From contig JAUVVT010000173.1 of assembly GCA_030604505.1 (NCBI GenBank), positions 1 through 5,415 of the forward strand: a DNA stretch of 5,415 nucleotides, in the 5' to 3' direction. The position numbers and the translations under genes were made by a program. How positions within the stretch are numbered: the stretch's first letter is position 1; each line of letters starts with the position of its first letter. The DNA comes from a bacterium. GTDB lineage: Bacteria; SM23-31; JAUVVT01. Positions 4,948-5,415 of this stretch are shown here, in pieces. Below the pieces are notes generated by a model. That model was not told the origin of the DNA. It saw nothing but the letters and a program-made list of their open reading frames with translations, and did no database searches.

Positions 4948-5300
4948 CCCCTCACCATCTCAATCATTCTATCATTCTCCAATCCATCCCTTTTCTCAAT
5001 TCCCTCACTATAAATTGTAAACCCCTTAATCAAAAACTTTATTACCCCCACCTCCCCCTCATCTGCTCTTTTCAATAAATTAAACAAAACCTTCGGCAGC
5101 CATAACTCGATACTGTTAAAATACTCTTTATAAGTCTCCTTCAAAAGTTTCGGGTCATTGTTCCATTCATAAAAAGTATTCAAACTTATTCCAATCTCCT
5201 GTGCTGTCTCCTTTACTTTCATTTGTTCCTTTTCTAAACTCTGTTTCCTTAAAATTTCAATAAACCTTTTCCGTTTCTCTTCTAACTTCTTAAACCTCAT
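4929..5300 (-). CDS. Small helix-turn-helix protein, phBC6A51 / terminase-small-subunit-like
   Basis: This 123-residue, highly charged protein starts at ATG 5300, preceded by GGAAAGGATGG on the minus strand at good spacing. A basic N-terminal helix (1-28, rich in K, R and E) leads to a helix-turn-helix at about 29-48 (KETAQEIGISLNTFYEW), with an Asn-Asp-Pro that resembles the WxxDP ending of phage phBC6A51-type and transposase-like HTH domains. A second helical part (about 52-100) could mediate oligomerisation. Such proteins bind DNA, some as small terminase subunits or transposase-associated factors; no phage or transposase gene is adjacent here, so its role is open. The last residues (GNRE) and stop are encoded by the heptad repeat tract, and the coding strand is unusually purine-rich. 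It could be an orphan or a remnant, but the intact frame and ribosome binding site favour a real gene. Confidence 0.7.
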   Translation of the reverse strand: MRFKKLEEKRKRFIEILRKQSLEKEQMKVKETAQEIGISLNTFYEWNNDPKLLKETYKEYFNSIELWLPKVLFNLLKRADEGEVGVIKFLIKGFTIYSEGIEKRDGLENDRMIEMVRGMGNRE

Positions 5301-5334
5301 AATCCATCCTTTCCTATCTTTATATTTACATCTA

Positions 5335-5363
5335 ATTGTAGGGACAGAACATTGTTCTGTCCT
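5335..5363 (+). repeat. GTAG-headed palindromic element, copy 4, different stem
   Basis: AATTGTAG (GTAG at 5338-5341) is followed by a perfect 9-bp inverted repeat, GGACAGAAC (5342-5350) and GTTCTGTCC (5354-5362), with loop ATT. The head matches copies 2 and 3 but the stem is unrelated in sequence. Partial repeats follow: TGTCCTGTG occurs at 5358-5366 and again at 5371-5379. It lies upstream of the HTH gene. Confidence 0.6.
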
Positions 5364-5415
5364 GTGTGCTTGTCCTGTGGATTCTGTTCTGTTGATTTCC
5401 TTTTACCGTAGAGAC

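Noticed and set aside
4878..5078. Plus-strand open frame of 66 codons rich in Pro, Ser and Leu
   Set aside because: It only reflects the polypyrimidine strand bias opposite the HTH gene; there is no ribosome binding site.

Overview
The window is an AT-rich bacterial chromosomal segment with long, repeat-studded intergenic gaps. I infer a Bacteroidota/Ignavibacteria-like (FCB-group) or similar environmental bacterium. The support is weak: low GC, one good TAnnTTTG-type promoter candidate, GTAG-headed palindromes and heptad CTCTATT-type satellites. No rRNA or other strong taxonomic marker is present.

Left part (1-1687, minus strand): a two-gene operon for a molybdenum hydroxylase of the xanthine dehydrogenase / isoquinoline 1-oxidoreductase type. 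The 152-residue protein with two [2Fe-2S] clusters comes first. It is followed after 15 bp by the molybdopterin-binding large subunit, of which only the first 404 codons lie in the window. The large subunit starts with a twin-arginine export signal, so the complex probably works in the periplasm.

Middle (1688-3409): a 577-bp gap, one plus-strand gene (2265-2822), then a 587-bp gap. The gene encodes a two-helix membrane protein with a C-terminal YbjQ (UPF0145/DUF74) domain. It is visibly more GC-rich than its surroundings and is followed by a 57-bp structured site (2890-2946) with the layout of an integron attC site. The gene is therefore probably a lone integron cassette, and no integrase is visible. 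Upstream of it are a TTG-N20-TAnnTTTG promoter candidate, a 14-residue leader ORF with a good ribosome binding site and a 74-nt imperfect inverted repeat. The gaps also hold a single orphan CRISPR-repeat-like sequence and three GTAG-headed palindromes resembling REP elements.

Right part (3410-5415): a secreted serine hydrolase of the beta-lactamase/EstB family (plus strand, 430 residues), then a pyrimidine-rich tract with heptad tandem repeats. These run into the 3' end of a small minus-strand helix-turn-helix gene (phBC6A51/terminase-small-subunit-like). A fourth GTAG palindrome, with a different stem sequence, lies upstream of that gene.

Apart from the two-gene molybdenum hydroxylase operon, the genes do not form an obvious pathway. 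I see no complete undescribed system. The signals most worth follow-up are the probable lone attC cassette and the GTAG palindrome family with a constant head and variable stem.
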